From contig CAXTCF010000056.1 of assembly GCA_964242945.1 (NCBI GenBank), positions 1 to 22,307 on the forward strand: 22,307 bases of DNA, read 5' to 3'. The position numbers and the translations under genes are program-made. Shown here piece by piece: positions 11,297-18,375 of the stretch. This stretch comes from Mesorhizobium_B sp964242945. Its GTDB lineage: Bacteria; Pseudomonadota; Alphaproteobacteria; Rhizobiales; Rhizobiaceae. A model generated the notes under the pieces. That model made no database searches and was not told where the DNA came from. It saw only the letters and a program-made list of their open reading frames with translations. Every line of letters starts with the position of its first letter. Position 1 is the stretch's first letter.

Positions 11297-11850
11297 TCCG
11301 CGCCTTTGTGCGGAGCGCCGGCTCAGTTCTGGCGCTTGCCGCTTTTCTGGCCGGCTGCACCGAGCCGCTGAAACTGCAAGCGTTCGACGGCGACACGCCG
11401 CACTTCTACCCCATGCGCTTCTTCGCCGGCCATGTGGTTTCAACCGGGGTGGTGGAGTCGTCCGACGGCCTGCCGACGGAAAAGGTCGAGACGGACATAC
11501 GCGGCCGCCGCGAGGGCGACGTGCTGGTGATCAATCAGACCATCCGGTTCAGCCGGACGGGGAGCCAGACCCGCAGGTGGCGCCTGCGCGCTGTCGGGCC
11601 GGACGCTTACGAGGCGGCGATCAGCGACGGCGTCGGCCCCGCCCGCGGCGAGGTGCACGGCAACCTCCTCCACCTGCGCTCCGTCATCGCGCTGAAGCCT
11701 GGCAATCCCCTGTTCAACGTCCGCTTCGACCAGTGGATGCGCATGTCCCCCGACGGCAGCATGGTCAACCGGACGCGCGTGCTGAAGGCCGGCACGGTGG
11801 TCGCCTTCGTGACCGAGCATTTCCGCCGGGTTGGAGGACGCTCGCGATGA
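11293..11850 (+). CDS. DUF3833-like lipoprotein
   Basis: The 185-residue product starts with a lipoprotein signal: a hydrophobic stretch followed by the lipobox LAGC (Cys near residue 22), so it should be lipid-anchored in the envelope. The rest resembles the DUF3833 family: FFAGHVVSTG, RRWRLRAVGPDAYEA, GEVHGNLL, and NVRFDQWMRMSPDGSMVNRTRVLKAG near the C-terminus. No enzymatic role is known to me. The start is GTG at 11293, overlapping the sucB stop as GTGA, and its own stop overlaps the next gene as ATGA. Both overlaps indicate a coupled operon tail. Family assignment rests on recalled consensus rather than a search. Confidence 0.82.
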   Translation: MIRAFVRSAGSVLALAAFLAGCTEPLKLQAFDGDTPHFYPMRFFAGHVVSTGVVESSDGLPTEKVETDIRGRREGDVLVINQTIRFSRTGSQTRRWRLRAVGPDAYEAAISDGVGPARGEVHGNLLHLRSVIALKPGNPLFNVRFDQWMRMSPDGSMVNRTRVLKAGTVVAFVTEHFRRVGGRSR

Positions 11851-12365
11851 CCGCGCTGTCCAAGCTGCTTGGAACGCTTGTTTTCGTTGCCATCGCGCTT
11901 GCCGCGGCGACGGCCGGAAGCCTTGCCGCTTCAAACGGCGGGCAAACGCCCGACTACCGCGACGACCGTTCCACGCCGGAAGCCGTGGTCAAGAGCCTCT
12001 ACAACGCGGTCGGGCGCCAGGAATACCTGCGCGCCTGGAGCTATTTCCGCGATGGGCCGGACCGTCCGAGCTTCGAAAGCTTCGCCAAAGGCTACGAGAC
12101 CACCGCGCATGTGCAGGTGAAGCTCGGCCAGTCTTTGAGCGAGGGCGCGGCCGGCTCGATTTACTATTCGGTTCCGGCCGTGGTCGAATCAACCTCCAAC
12201 GCCGGCAAGACGCAGGTCTTCACGGGCTGCTACACGCTGCGCCTCGTCCAGCCGGCAGCACAGATCACGCCGGCCTTCGAGCCGATGGGCATCGTCAAGG
12301 GAGTGCTGAAGAAATCGTCTTCGCCGTTCGATAACGCATCCTGCTCCTGCTTGGGAACGCCGTGA
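11847..12365 (+). CDS. Secreted protein of unknown function
   Basis: The 172-residue product has a clear signal peptide (about 27 residues, hydrophobic stretch LLGTLVFVAIALAAATAG, cleavage near SLA-ASN). The mature part begins STPEAVVKSLYNAVGRQEYLRAWSYF, a helix pattern reminiscent of NTF2-like domains, but I cannot assign a family. Three cysteines lie near the end (GCYTLRL and SCSC). ATG at 11847 overlaps the previous stop as ATGA, making it translationally coupled to the DUF3833-like lipoprotein. Both may act in the envelope. A longer open frame reaching back to 11577 overlaps the lipoprotein gene out of frame and is rejected. Confidence 0.8.
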   Translation: MTALSKLLGTLVFVAIALAAATAGSLAASNGGQTPDYRDDRSTPEAVVKSLYNAVGRQEYLRAWSYFRDGPDRPSFESFAKGYETTAHVQVKLGQSLSEGAAGSIYYSVPAVVESTSNAGKTQVFTGCYTLRLVQPAAQITPAFEPMGIVKGVLKKSSSPFDNASCSCLGTP

Positions 12366-12390
12366 CCTGCATTGCCTGTGTCTGACCGCA

Positions 12391-12407
12391 GAGACTTCCA
12401 TGCCGAC
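12391..12407 (+). repeat. Left copy of a direct repeat flanking the DUF4160/DUF2442 pair
   Basis: GAGACTTCCATGCCGAC overlaps the DUF4160 start codon. A nearly identical copy with a 2-bp insertion covers the start of the MAPEG gene at 12985. It may be an insertion scar or duplicated boundary of the two-gene module, or coincidence. Confidence 0.45.
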
Positions 12408-12651
12408 GATAGCGATCGTTGACGGCATCCGAGTCGTGATCTTCCCGAACGATCACGATCCGCCGCACTTCCACGCAATCCTGGCTGAGCATAGGATACG
12501 CATCGAAATTCTTTCCAATCGGGTGATGGGACCCAACGGGCCGGCTTCGATGGAACGCAAGGTGTTGAGTTGGTCCGGAATGCGCAGGGCTGCCTTGATG
12601 GAAGCCTGGACGGCCATACGTGAAGGCCGAACGGCGCGGAGGATCGATTGA
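12400..12651 (+). CDS. DUF4160 family small protein
   Basis: The 83-residue protein carries the DUF4160 signature HDPPHFHA at residues 19-26, after a short N-terminal beta segment (TIAIVDGIRVVIF). The family is small, soluble and of unknown biochemical function. The stop codon overlaps the start of the next gene (TTGA), so the two are translated as a pair. DUF4160 and DUF2442 genes are commonly adjacent in bacteria and have been suspected to form toxin-antitoxin-like modules; I infer the same possibility here without evidence for toxicity. It sits 34 bp after a gene of the sucB tail, in a spot flanked by short direct repeats, suggesting separate acquisition. Confidence 0.88.
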   Translation: MPTIAIVDGIRVVIFPNDHDPPHFHAILAEHRIRIEILSNRVMGPNGPASMERKVLSWSGMRRAALMEAWTAIREGRTARRID

Positions 12652-12962
12652 AGAACTTCTTTGTGGAAAGCGCGACTGCGCTGGACGACCATCACTTAAG
12701 AGTGCGGTGGACGGACGGTCTTGAAGGGGTGATCGATTTTTCCGAACTCATGGCAAAACCCTTTTTTGCTCCCCTAAGCGACTCCCGGCTTTTCCGAGAT
12801 GTGCGGATCGAGGAGTACGGGCACACGATCTATTGGCTGACGGACGACGGTGCCGAGATCGACATCTGCCCCGACGTTCTGCGCGCGAAGCTGGATCCGG
12901 CGGTTGCCGCCTGGATTGCCGAACAGGAACGGCGCTGGGCTGCGAGAAACGCCGCAGAATAG
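12648..12962 (+). CDS. DUF2442 family protein, partner of the DUF4160 gene
   Basis: The 104-residue product shows the DUF2442 pattern: an N-terminal beta segment DDHHLRVRWTDGLEGVIDFSEL, then PLSDSRLFRDVRIEEYGHTIYWLTDDGAEIDICPDVL. The start is an uncommon TTG at 12648, overlapping the previous TGA (TTGA). The first in-frame ATG (near 12750) would remove the conserved N-terminus, so TTG is preferred. Overlap and low-efficiency initiation suggest production at a fixed ratio to the upstream protein. If the pair is a toxin-antitoxin module, sequence alone does not say which member is which. Confidence 0.87.
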   Translation: MKNFFVESATALDDHHLRVRWTDGLEGVIDFSELMAKPFFAPLSDSRLFRDVRIEEYGHTIYWLTDDGAEIDICPDVLRAKLDPAVAAWIAEQERRWAARNAAE

Positions 12963-12984
12963 GCCTGAAACGCTTCCTCTCGTT

Positions 12985-13003
12985 GAGACTTCCCGATGCC
13001 GAC
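12985..13003 (+). repeat. Right copy of the direct repeat flanking the DUF4160/DUF2442 pair
   Basis: GAGACTTCCCGATGCCGAC matches the copy at 12391-12407 except for two extra bases (CG) before ATG. It overlaps the MAPEG start codon. The copies lie 594 bp apart and bracket exactly the two-gene module. Confidence 0.45.
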
Positions 13004-13400
13004 CGAATCGCTGCCGACCGAACTTCTCATCCTGGCCTTAAGCGTCCTGCTCCTGATCGTCCATGTGCTGGCGCAGGGGCAATCGGCCACGCGCGACACG
13101 GGCGTCGAATACAATGCCAGCCCGCGCGACGAGCAGAAGCCGCAGTCCGTGCTGACCGGGCGGCTCGACCGCGCCAAGTGGAATTTTCTGGAAACCTACC
13201 CTGCCTTTGCAGGCTTGGCGCTGGCGCTGGTGGTTTCAGGCCAGGCCGGGCAGTGGGGCGCCTGGGGCGCCGTGCTCTGGCTGGTTGCCCGCGTTGTCTA
13301 TCTGCCGCTCTACGCCTTCGGCATCCCCGTGGTGCGCTCAGCTGTCTGGGTCGTCTCGCTGCTCGGCCTCCTCGTCATGCTGGGATCGCTGCTGTTCTGA
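12996..13400 (+). CDS. MAPEG family membrane protein
   Basis: MAPEG proteins are small four-helix membrane proteins related to glutathione-dependent eicosanoid enzymes; bacterial members mostly have unknown substrates. The 134-residue product has the expected length and about four hydrophobic segments: LLILALSVLLLIVHVL (near 10-25), AFAGLALALVVSG (near 69-81), a segment near 90-108, and VWVVSLLGLLVMLGSLLF at the end. The loop after the first helix contains the Arg/Asn-rich block RLDRAKWNFLETYPAF, typical of the family. Rhizobiales often carry a MAPEG gene between sucB and lpdA (recalled, not checked), so this is probably the ancestral neighbour and the DUF4160/DUF2442 pair the newcomer. Confidence 0.88.
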   Translation: MPTESLPTELLILALSVLLLIVHVLAQGQSATRDTGVEYNASPRDEQKPQSVLTGRLDRAKWNFLETYPAFAGLALALVVSGQAGQWGAWGAVLWLVARVVYLPLYAFGIPVVRSAVWVVSLLGLLVMLGSLLF

Positions 13401-13520
13401 AACGCTCGCTCTTCTCTGCATGCAAGCCTAAAAGGGCGAGGCAGGAGCGGGCAGTCCGATTCCGTGGACCTCAATCCAGGCGCTCGCGTTCTGCCCGCAA
13501 ACTCTGACGCGGGACGAGCC

Positions 13521-14786
13521 ATGGCACAACCACCCTATCTCGATCGCACGCCGCGCCCTGCCGCCAGCCGGCGGCGCGTCGTCATCATCGGGGGAGGCTT
13601 CGGCGGGCTGGCCTGCGCCCAAGCCCTGTCGGGGGCTGACGTTCATGTCACGCTCGTCGATCGGCGCAACCATCACCTGTTTCAGCCGCTGCTCTACCAG
13701 GTTTCTACGGCGGCGCTGTCTCCCGCCGACATCGCGGTGCCGATCCGCAGCGTTCTGGCAAAGGCCGGGAACGTCGATGTGGTGCTGGCCGAGGTCAACG
13801 GCGTCGATGCTTTGCTGCGCCATGTCCGGCTTGCAGACGGCGGCTACCTTCCCTTCGACCAGCTCGTTCTGGCGACAGGGTCGGTTTACAACTACTTCGC
13901 CCATCCCGAATGGGCTGCCGACGCACCCGCGCCGAAAACCATCACTGACGCGCGAACCATCCGCGCGCGCCTCCTGCAAGCCTTCGAGGACGCGGAAGGC
14001 TGCGCCGAAGAAACGCGGCGGAGCGCCCTGCTGACGGTTGTCGTCGTCGGCGGCGGGCCGACGGGCGTCGAGATGGCGGGAACGGTGGCCGAACTGGCCC
14101 GCTACACGCTTCGCGGCGATTTCCGCCGCATCGACCCGACCCAGGCCCGCGTGATCCTCGTCGAGGCGGGCCCCAGGCTGCTGGGCGCGTTTCCCGAAAA
14201 GCTGAGTTCTTATGCCGCCCGCGCATTGGAGAAGCTGGGCGTGGAAGTGCGGCTGAACACGGCGGTGCAGCAAATCGATGCCGCAGGCGTCGAACTCCCC
14301 GATGGGCGGATCGAGGCGGCAAACGTCATCTGGGGCGCCGGCGTGCGCGCCGCGGACGGGACAGCGTGGCTCGGCGTGGCGGGCGGGCGCAGCGGACAGA
14401 TTCCGGTTGAGGGCAACATGGCCGTTCCCGGCCACGAAAACATCTTCGCGCTGGGCGACGTCGCTTTGTTCGAGCAGGACAACGTTGCGCTGCCGGCATT
14501 GGCGCAGGTCGCGCAACAGCAGGGCCATCACTTAGGCCGGGAACTCAGGAAAGAGGGCGTGCCGGCGCCCTTCCGCTACCGCAGCAAGGGCGACACCGCC
14601 GTGATCGGGCGGCACGCGGCGGTGTACACGTTCGGGCGCTTCAACCTGACGGGGCGTCTCGCCTGGCTGCTCTGGGCGTTCGTGCACGTCTATCTGCTCA
14701 TCGGCTTCCAGCAGCGCACCCTCGTGATGGTGCAGTGGGTCTGGCGCTATTTCACCTTCGAGCGCGGCGCGCGGTTGATCGATTAG
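13521..14786 (+). CDS. ndh: Type II NADH dehydrogenase (NDH-2)
   Basis: NDH-2 oxidises NADH and reduces quinone without pumping protons. The 421-residue product has the FAD-binding motif GGGFGG (24-29), RNHHLFQPLLYQVSTAALSP close behind it (the typical NDH-2 segment), a second NADH-binding GGGPTGVE (177-184), and the FAD-contacting ALGD (310-313). The C-terminal part, LLWAFVHVYLLIGFQQRTLVMVQW and beyond, is the hydrophobic or amphipathic membrane anchor. I chose ATG 13521 over a GTG at 13464 because the extension has no family likeness and the ATG is preceded by GGGACGAG. The 120-bp gap before it contains a GCGGGCAG/CTGCCCGC pair (13447-13454 and 13491-13498). It can re-oxidise NADH made by MDH and the lpdA complex. 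Confidence 0.93.
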   Translation: MAQPPYLDRTPRPAASRRRVVIIGGGFGGLACAQALSGADVHVTLVDRRNHHLFQPLLYQVSTAALSPADIAVPIRSVLAKAGNVDVVLAEVNGVDALLRHVRLADGGYLPFDQLVLATGSVYNYFAHPEWAADAPAPKTITDARTIRARLLQAFEDAEGCAEETRRSALLTVVVVGGGPTGVEMAGTVAELARYTLRGDFRRIDPTQARVILVEAGPRLLGAFPEKLSSYAARALEKLGVEVRLNTAVQQIDAAGVELPDGRIEAANVIWGAGVRAADGTAWLGVAGGRSGQIPVEGNMAVPGHENIFALGDVALFEQDNVALPALAQVAQQQGHHLGRELRKEGVPAPFRYRSKGDTAVIGRHAAVYTFGRFNLTGRLAWLLWAFVHVYLLIGFQQRTLVMVQWVWRYFTFERGARLID

Positions 14787-14838
14787 GAATCCCTGACAAG
14801 ACCCCCGGATTGAGGATGGCTGAGGGCTTTTCACCAGA

Positions 14839-14850
14839 GCGGGCGCCCGC
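14839..14850 (+). terminator. GC palindrome after ndh, weak terminator candidate
   Basis: GCGGGCGCCCGC is a perfect 12-bp palindrome 53 bp after the ndh stop, followed by CCTTAAATCTTTCT. The U-tract is broken and the stem has little room for a loop, so termination is uncertain. The rest of the 183-bp gap to lpdA shows nothing else I can name. Confidence 0.28.
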
Positions 14851-14969
14851 CCTTAAATCTTTCTCATGAACTCGGCTCGGCAAGCGCGATGCCGCACGCC
14901 TGCGCTTCTGGCGCGACCGGGCGAACTCGCCTATCTCAGCGGCAGGACGGGAAAGAACAAAGGTGCGGC

Positions 14970-16379
14970 GTGGCAGTCTATGATGCGGTGGTGATCGGCT
15001 CCGGCCCGGGCGGCTACGTCTGCGCGATCAAGGCCGCGCAACTGGGCCTGAAGGTCGCGGTGGTGGAGAAGCGCGAGACGTTCGGCGGCACCTGCCTCAA
15101 CATCGGCTGCATCCCCTCCAAGGCCCTGCTGCACGCCTCCGAGATGCTGCACGAGGCGCAGCACAGTTTCGGCGCGCTCGGCATCGTCACCGGGGAGGTA
15201 AAGCCTGACGTGGCGAAGATGCTGGCCCACAAGGACGCCACCGTCGCGGCGAATGTCGGCGGCGTCGCCTTCCTCTTCAAGAAGAACAAGATCGACACGT
15301 TCCGGGGCACCGGCCGGGTGCTGAGCGCGGGGCGCGTGTCCGTGACCGGCGATGACGGCGGCACCCAAGAGATCGAGGCGAAGAATATGGTGATCGCCTC
15401 CGGCTCGGATGTGGCCGGCATTCCCGGCGTTTCCGTCGAGATCGACGAGCAGGTGATCGTCTCGTCCACCGGCGCGCTCTCGTTTCCCGCGCCGCCGAAG
15501 CGCTTGGTCGTGGTGGGCGGCGGCGTGATCGGCCTGGAACTCGGCTCGGTCTGGGCGCGGCTTGGGAGCAAGGTCACGGTGGTCGAATACCTGCCGGCCA
15601 TCCTCGGCGGCATGGACGGCGAGGTGGCGAAACAGTTCGAGCGGATGCTGGGCAAGCAGGGCATCGCCTTCAAGCTCGGCGCCAAGGTGACGGGCGTTTC
15701 GCGCCAAGGCGAGGGTGCCGAAGTGACGTTCGAGCCGGTGAAAGGGGGAGCGGCTGAAACACTCCCCGCCGATGCCGTGCTGGTCGCGACAGGCCGCCGC
15801 CCCTACACGGAAGGTTTAGGGCTGGCGGAAGCCGGCATCGCGCTGGACGAGCGCGGGCGGGTCGCGGTGGACGCGCATTTCCGTACCTCCGCTCCGGGCA
15901 TCTATGCCATCGGCGACGTGATCGCCGGGCCGATGCTGGCGCACAAGGCGGAAGACGAGGGCGTGGCGGTGGCCGAGATCATCGCGGGTCAGGCCGGGCA
16001 TGTGAACTACGAGGTGATCCCCAGCGTCGTCTATACCAGCCCGGAAGTCGCCTCGGTCGGCCGCACGGAGGAACTGCTGAAGGCGGACGGCGTGGACTAC
16101 AAAGTGGGAAAGTTTCCGTTCACCGCCAACGGCCGCGCCCGCGCCACGCTGCACACGGACGGCTTCGTGAAGGTTTTAGCCGATAAAAAAACCGACCGCG
16201 TGCTCGGCGTCCACATCGTCGGCTTCGGGGCGGGCGACATGATCCACGAAGCGGCGGTGCTGATGGAATTCGGCGGCTCGGCGGAGGATCTGGCGCGCAC
16301 CTGCCACGCGCATCCCACGATGTCGGAAGCGGTGCGCGAAGCGGCCTTTGCGGCGTTCGCGAAACCGATCCATATTTGA
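14970..16379 (+). CDS. lpdA: Dihydrolipoyl dehydrogenase (E3)
   Basis: This flavoprotein re-oxidises the dihydrolipoyl arm of SucB and passes electrons to NAD+. The 469-residue product has FAD loop GSGPGG (10-15), the redox-active disulfide C42/C47 in GGTCLNIGC, the NAD-binding motif VVVGGGVIGLELGS (near 178-191), the AIGDV segment, and the His-Glu pair H448/E453 in HPTMSEA near the C-terminus. The start is GTG at 14970, giving MAVYDAVVIGSGPGG, with AAAGG at 14959-14963 as ribosome-binding site. The open frame reaches back to 14889 but the extra 27 residues do not resemble the family. Its location after sucAB supports service to the 2-oxoglutarate dehydrogenase complex. It converges on htpG, 15 bp away. 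Confidence 0.96.
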   Translation: MAVYDAVVIGSGPGGYVCAIKAAQLGLKVAVVEKRETFGGTCLNIGCIPSKALLHASEMLHEAQHSFGALGIVTGEVKPDVAKMLAHKDATVAANVGGVAFLFKKNKIDTFRGTGRVLSAGRVSVTGDDGGTQEIEAKNMVIASGSDVAGIPGVSVEIDEQVIVSSTGALSFPAPPKRLVVVGGGVIGLELGSVWARLGSKVTVVEYLPAILGGMDGEVAKQFERMLGKQGIAFKLGAKVTGVSRQGEGAEVTFEPVKGGAAETLPADAVLVATGRRPYTEGLGLAEAGIALDERGRVAVDAHFRTSAPGIYAIGDVIAGPMLAHKAEDEGVAVAEIIAGQAGHVNYEVIPSVVYTSPEVASVGRTEELLKADGVDYKVGKFPFTANGRARATLHTDGFVKVLADKKTDRVLGVHIVGFGAGDMIHEAAVLMEFGGSAEDLARTCHAHPTMSEAVREAAFAAFAKPIHI

Positions 16380-16394
16380 CACCGCCAGCGCTCC

Positions 16395-18272
16395 TCAGCC
16401 AGCCAGGCCTCTCGCCATCACCCGCGCCAGCCGCTCGGAAAACGCCTTCGCGTCGGTCGGCCGCTCGCCGTCGAGGATGCGCGCCTCGTCATAGAGCAGG
16501 AAGGCCGCGTCGGCGCGGAACGCTGCGTCCGTGGAAGCGGCGAGCGACACGACCAGTCGATGCGAGGGATTGATCTCCAGCACCGGCTTGGCCGTTTCCT
16601 CCAATCGGCCCGCGGCGGCGAGCAGGCGCTCGATCTGCCGGTCCGGGCCGTTCTCCGGCGCAACAAGGCAGACGGCGCTTTCGGTCAGCCGGTCGGAGGC
16701 GCGCACGTCGGCCACCGCGTCGCCCAGCGTCGTCTTGACGGACTGCACGAAGCCGGAGACTTCCGTGCTGGCTTCCGCCGGCTTCTCCGCCGTGCCGGGC
16801 AGCGGGATCGCCGCGAGGTCGGCCGCGCCCTGCGTCACCGACTTGAAGCCCTTGCCGTCGAAGGCCGGCGCGTTGGCCGCCCAGAAACTGTCCACGGGAT
16901 CGGAAAGCAGCAGCACCTCGATGCCGCGGGCGCGGAAGCCTTCCAGCTGCGGGGAGTTTTTGAGCCGGGAAAGGTCGTCGCCGGCGAGGTAGTAGATCGC
17001 TTCCTGGCCTTCCTTCATGGCCCCGGCATAGTCCTTCAGGCTGCGCCAGGCGCCGTCCGACGCCGTGGTCCTGAAGCGGGACAGGCTGAGCAACTGCTCG
17101 CGCCGCTCCCAGTCCTCGTAGATGCCTTCCTTCAGGACGGTGCCGAAATTCTCCCAGATTTTTCCGAACGCTTCCGCGTCGCTCTCGGCGAGCTTTTCCA
17201 GGTCCTTCAGCACGCGGCTGGTGACGCCCTTCTTCACCGCCTGGAGGATCGGGCTTTCCTGGATCATCTCGCGCGAGACGTTGAGCGGCAGGTCGCTGGA
17301 GTCCACGATGCCGCGCACGAAGCGGAGCCAGCGCGGCAGCAGGTCGGCGTCGCCGGTGATGAAGACGCGCTTGACGTAGAGCTTGACGTGGCCCTTGCGC
17401 TCGGAGTCGAACAGGTCGAACGGCTTGGCCCCCGGCACGAAGACCAGCGCGGAATATTCGTGCCGGCCTTCGGCGCGGAAGTGCACGGTGAGCGCCGGCT
17501 CGTCGTACTGGCCGGCCGCGCTGCGGTAGAAGTCGGTGTAGTCCTCCTTGGAGATGTCGTTCCGCGGCTTGGTCCAGAGGGCTGCGCCGTCCGCGATCTC
17601 CGCCGCTTCCGCGTCGGGCTTCTCCCGGAGGAAGATCGGCACCGGCACGTGGCCGGACTGCGCCTTGACGATGCGCTCCACCGTCCAGCGCTCGGCATAG
17701 GTTTTTGCTTCCGCGTCGAGGCGCAGCACGACGCGCGTGCCGCGCGCGGGCGCGTCTTCGGTTGGGGCGATCGAGTACTCGCCCTTGCCGTCCGAGGACC
17801 ACACGAAGCCTTCGGTGCTGCCGGCGCGGCGGGAGAAGACATCGACCTGGGTAGCCACCATGAAGGCGGAATAGAAGCCGACGCCGAACTGGCCGATCAG
17901 CTGCGCGCCCTCCTTGGCCTGTGCGGCCTCCACGCGGTCCATGAAGGCGCGGGTGCCGGAACGCGCGATGGTGCCGAGCGCTTCCGCCATCTCGTCACGG
18001 TCCATGCCGATGCCGTTGTCCTCCACGGTCAGCCGGCTGTTGTCGGGATCGAGGGTGACGGTGATGCGCGGCTTGGGGTCTTCGCCCAGCAGTTCCGGGG
18101 AAGCGATCGCCTCGAAGCGCAGCTTCTCGCAGGCGTCCGCCGCGTTGGAGATGAGTTCGCGCAGGAAAACGTCTTTGTCCGAATAGACGGAATGCACCAT
18201 CATGTGCAGCAGGCGGGAAACGTCCGCCTCGAAGGCGCGTGTCTGCGTGAGTGTCTCGGCGGCATCGCTCAT
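16395..18272 (-). CDS. htpG: Chaperone HtpG (bacterial Hsp90)
   Basis: HtpG is a cytoplasmic ATP-dependent dimeric chaperone. The 625-residue protein has the usual length. The N-terminal GHKL ATPase shows LRELISNAADAC with E39 and N43, the ATP-binding EDNGIGMD (84-91), and the lid and glycine-rich GQFGVGFYSAF (127-137). The middle-domain VKLYVKRVFI and GIVDSSDLPLNVSREM blocks are typical, followed by the C-terminal dimerisation region. The ATG at 18272 is preceded by AGGGAG. Upstream lies a CTTGAAA-N14-GGCCATCT sequence that fits a sigma-32 promoter. It converges on lpdA with a gap of only 15 bp, so their transcripts probably overlap or stop within each other. Confidence 0.97.
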   Translation of the reverse strand: MSDAAETLTQTRAFEADVSRLLHMMVHSVYSDKDVFLRELISNAADACEKLRFEAIASPELLGEDPKPRITVTLDPDNSRLTVEDNGIGMDRDEMAEALGTIARSGTRAFMDRVEAAQAKEGAQLIGQFGVGFYSAFMVATQVDVFSRRAGSTEGFVWSSDGKGEYSIAPTEDAPARGTRVVLRLDAEAKTYAERWTVERIVKAQSGHVPVPIFLREKPDAEAAEIADGAALWTKPRNDISKEDYTDFYRSAAGQYDEPALTVHFRAEGRHEYSALVFVPGAKPFDLFDSERKGHVKLYVKRVFITGDADLLPRWLRFVRGIVDSSDLPLNVSREMIQESPILQAVKKGVTSRVLKDLEKLAESDAEAFGKIWENFGTVLKEGIYEDWERREQLLSLSRFRTTASDGAWRSLKDYAGAMKEGQEAIYYLAGDDLSRLKNSPQLEGFRARGIEVLLLSDPVDSFWAANAPAFDGKGFKSVTQGAADLAAIPLPGTAEKPAEASTEVSGFVQSVKTTLGDAVADVRASDRLTESAVCLVAPENGPDRQIERLLAAAGRLEETAKPVLEINPSHRLVVSLAASTDAAFRADAAFLLYDEARILDGERPTDAKAFSERLARVMARGLAG

Positions 18273-18315
18273 GACGCGCTCGTGCTCCCTGTGGCGGTGA
18301 AAAGGACCGGCTGCC

Positions 18316-18344
18316 AGATGGCCGAGCGGCGCGGCAGTTTCAAG
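18316..18344 (-). promoter_or_regulatory. Candidate sigma-32 (RpoH) heat-shock promoter for htpG
   Basis: On the - strand, CTTGAAA (18344-18338) is followed after 14 nt by GGCCATCT (18323-18316). The known RpoH consensus is CTTGAAA and CCCCATNT with 11-16 bp spacing, so the -35 matches fully and the -10 at six of eight positions. It lies about 45-70 bp upstream of the htpG ATG, a suitable distance. Confidence 0.65.
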
Positions 18345-18375
18345 ACCTTTGGGTGACGCGCGAAGGCGCGCGGCT

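Noticed and set aside
13464..13520. GTG start extending NDH-2 by 19 residues
   Set aside because: The extension has no family similarity, and the ATG at 13521 has a better upstream purine stretch.
14889..14969. Longer start for lpdA
   Set aside because: The 27 extra residues do not match the family. The GTG at 14970 has AAAGG upstream and gives the conserved N-terminus.
16560..18356. 598-codon open frame opposite htpG
   Set aside because: It is antisense to a complete HtpG with all ATPase motifs, and its composition is typical of a shadow frame.
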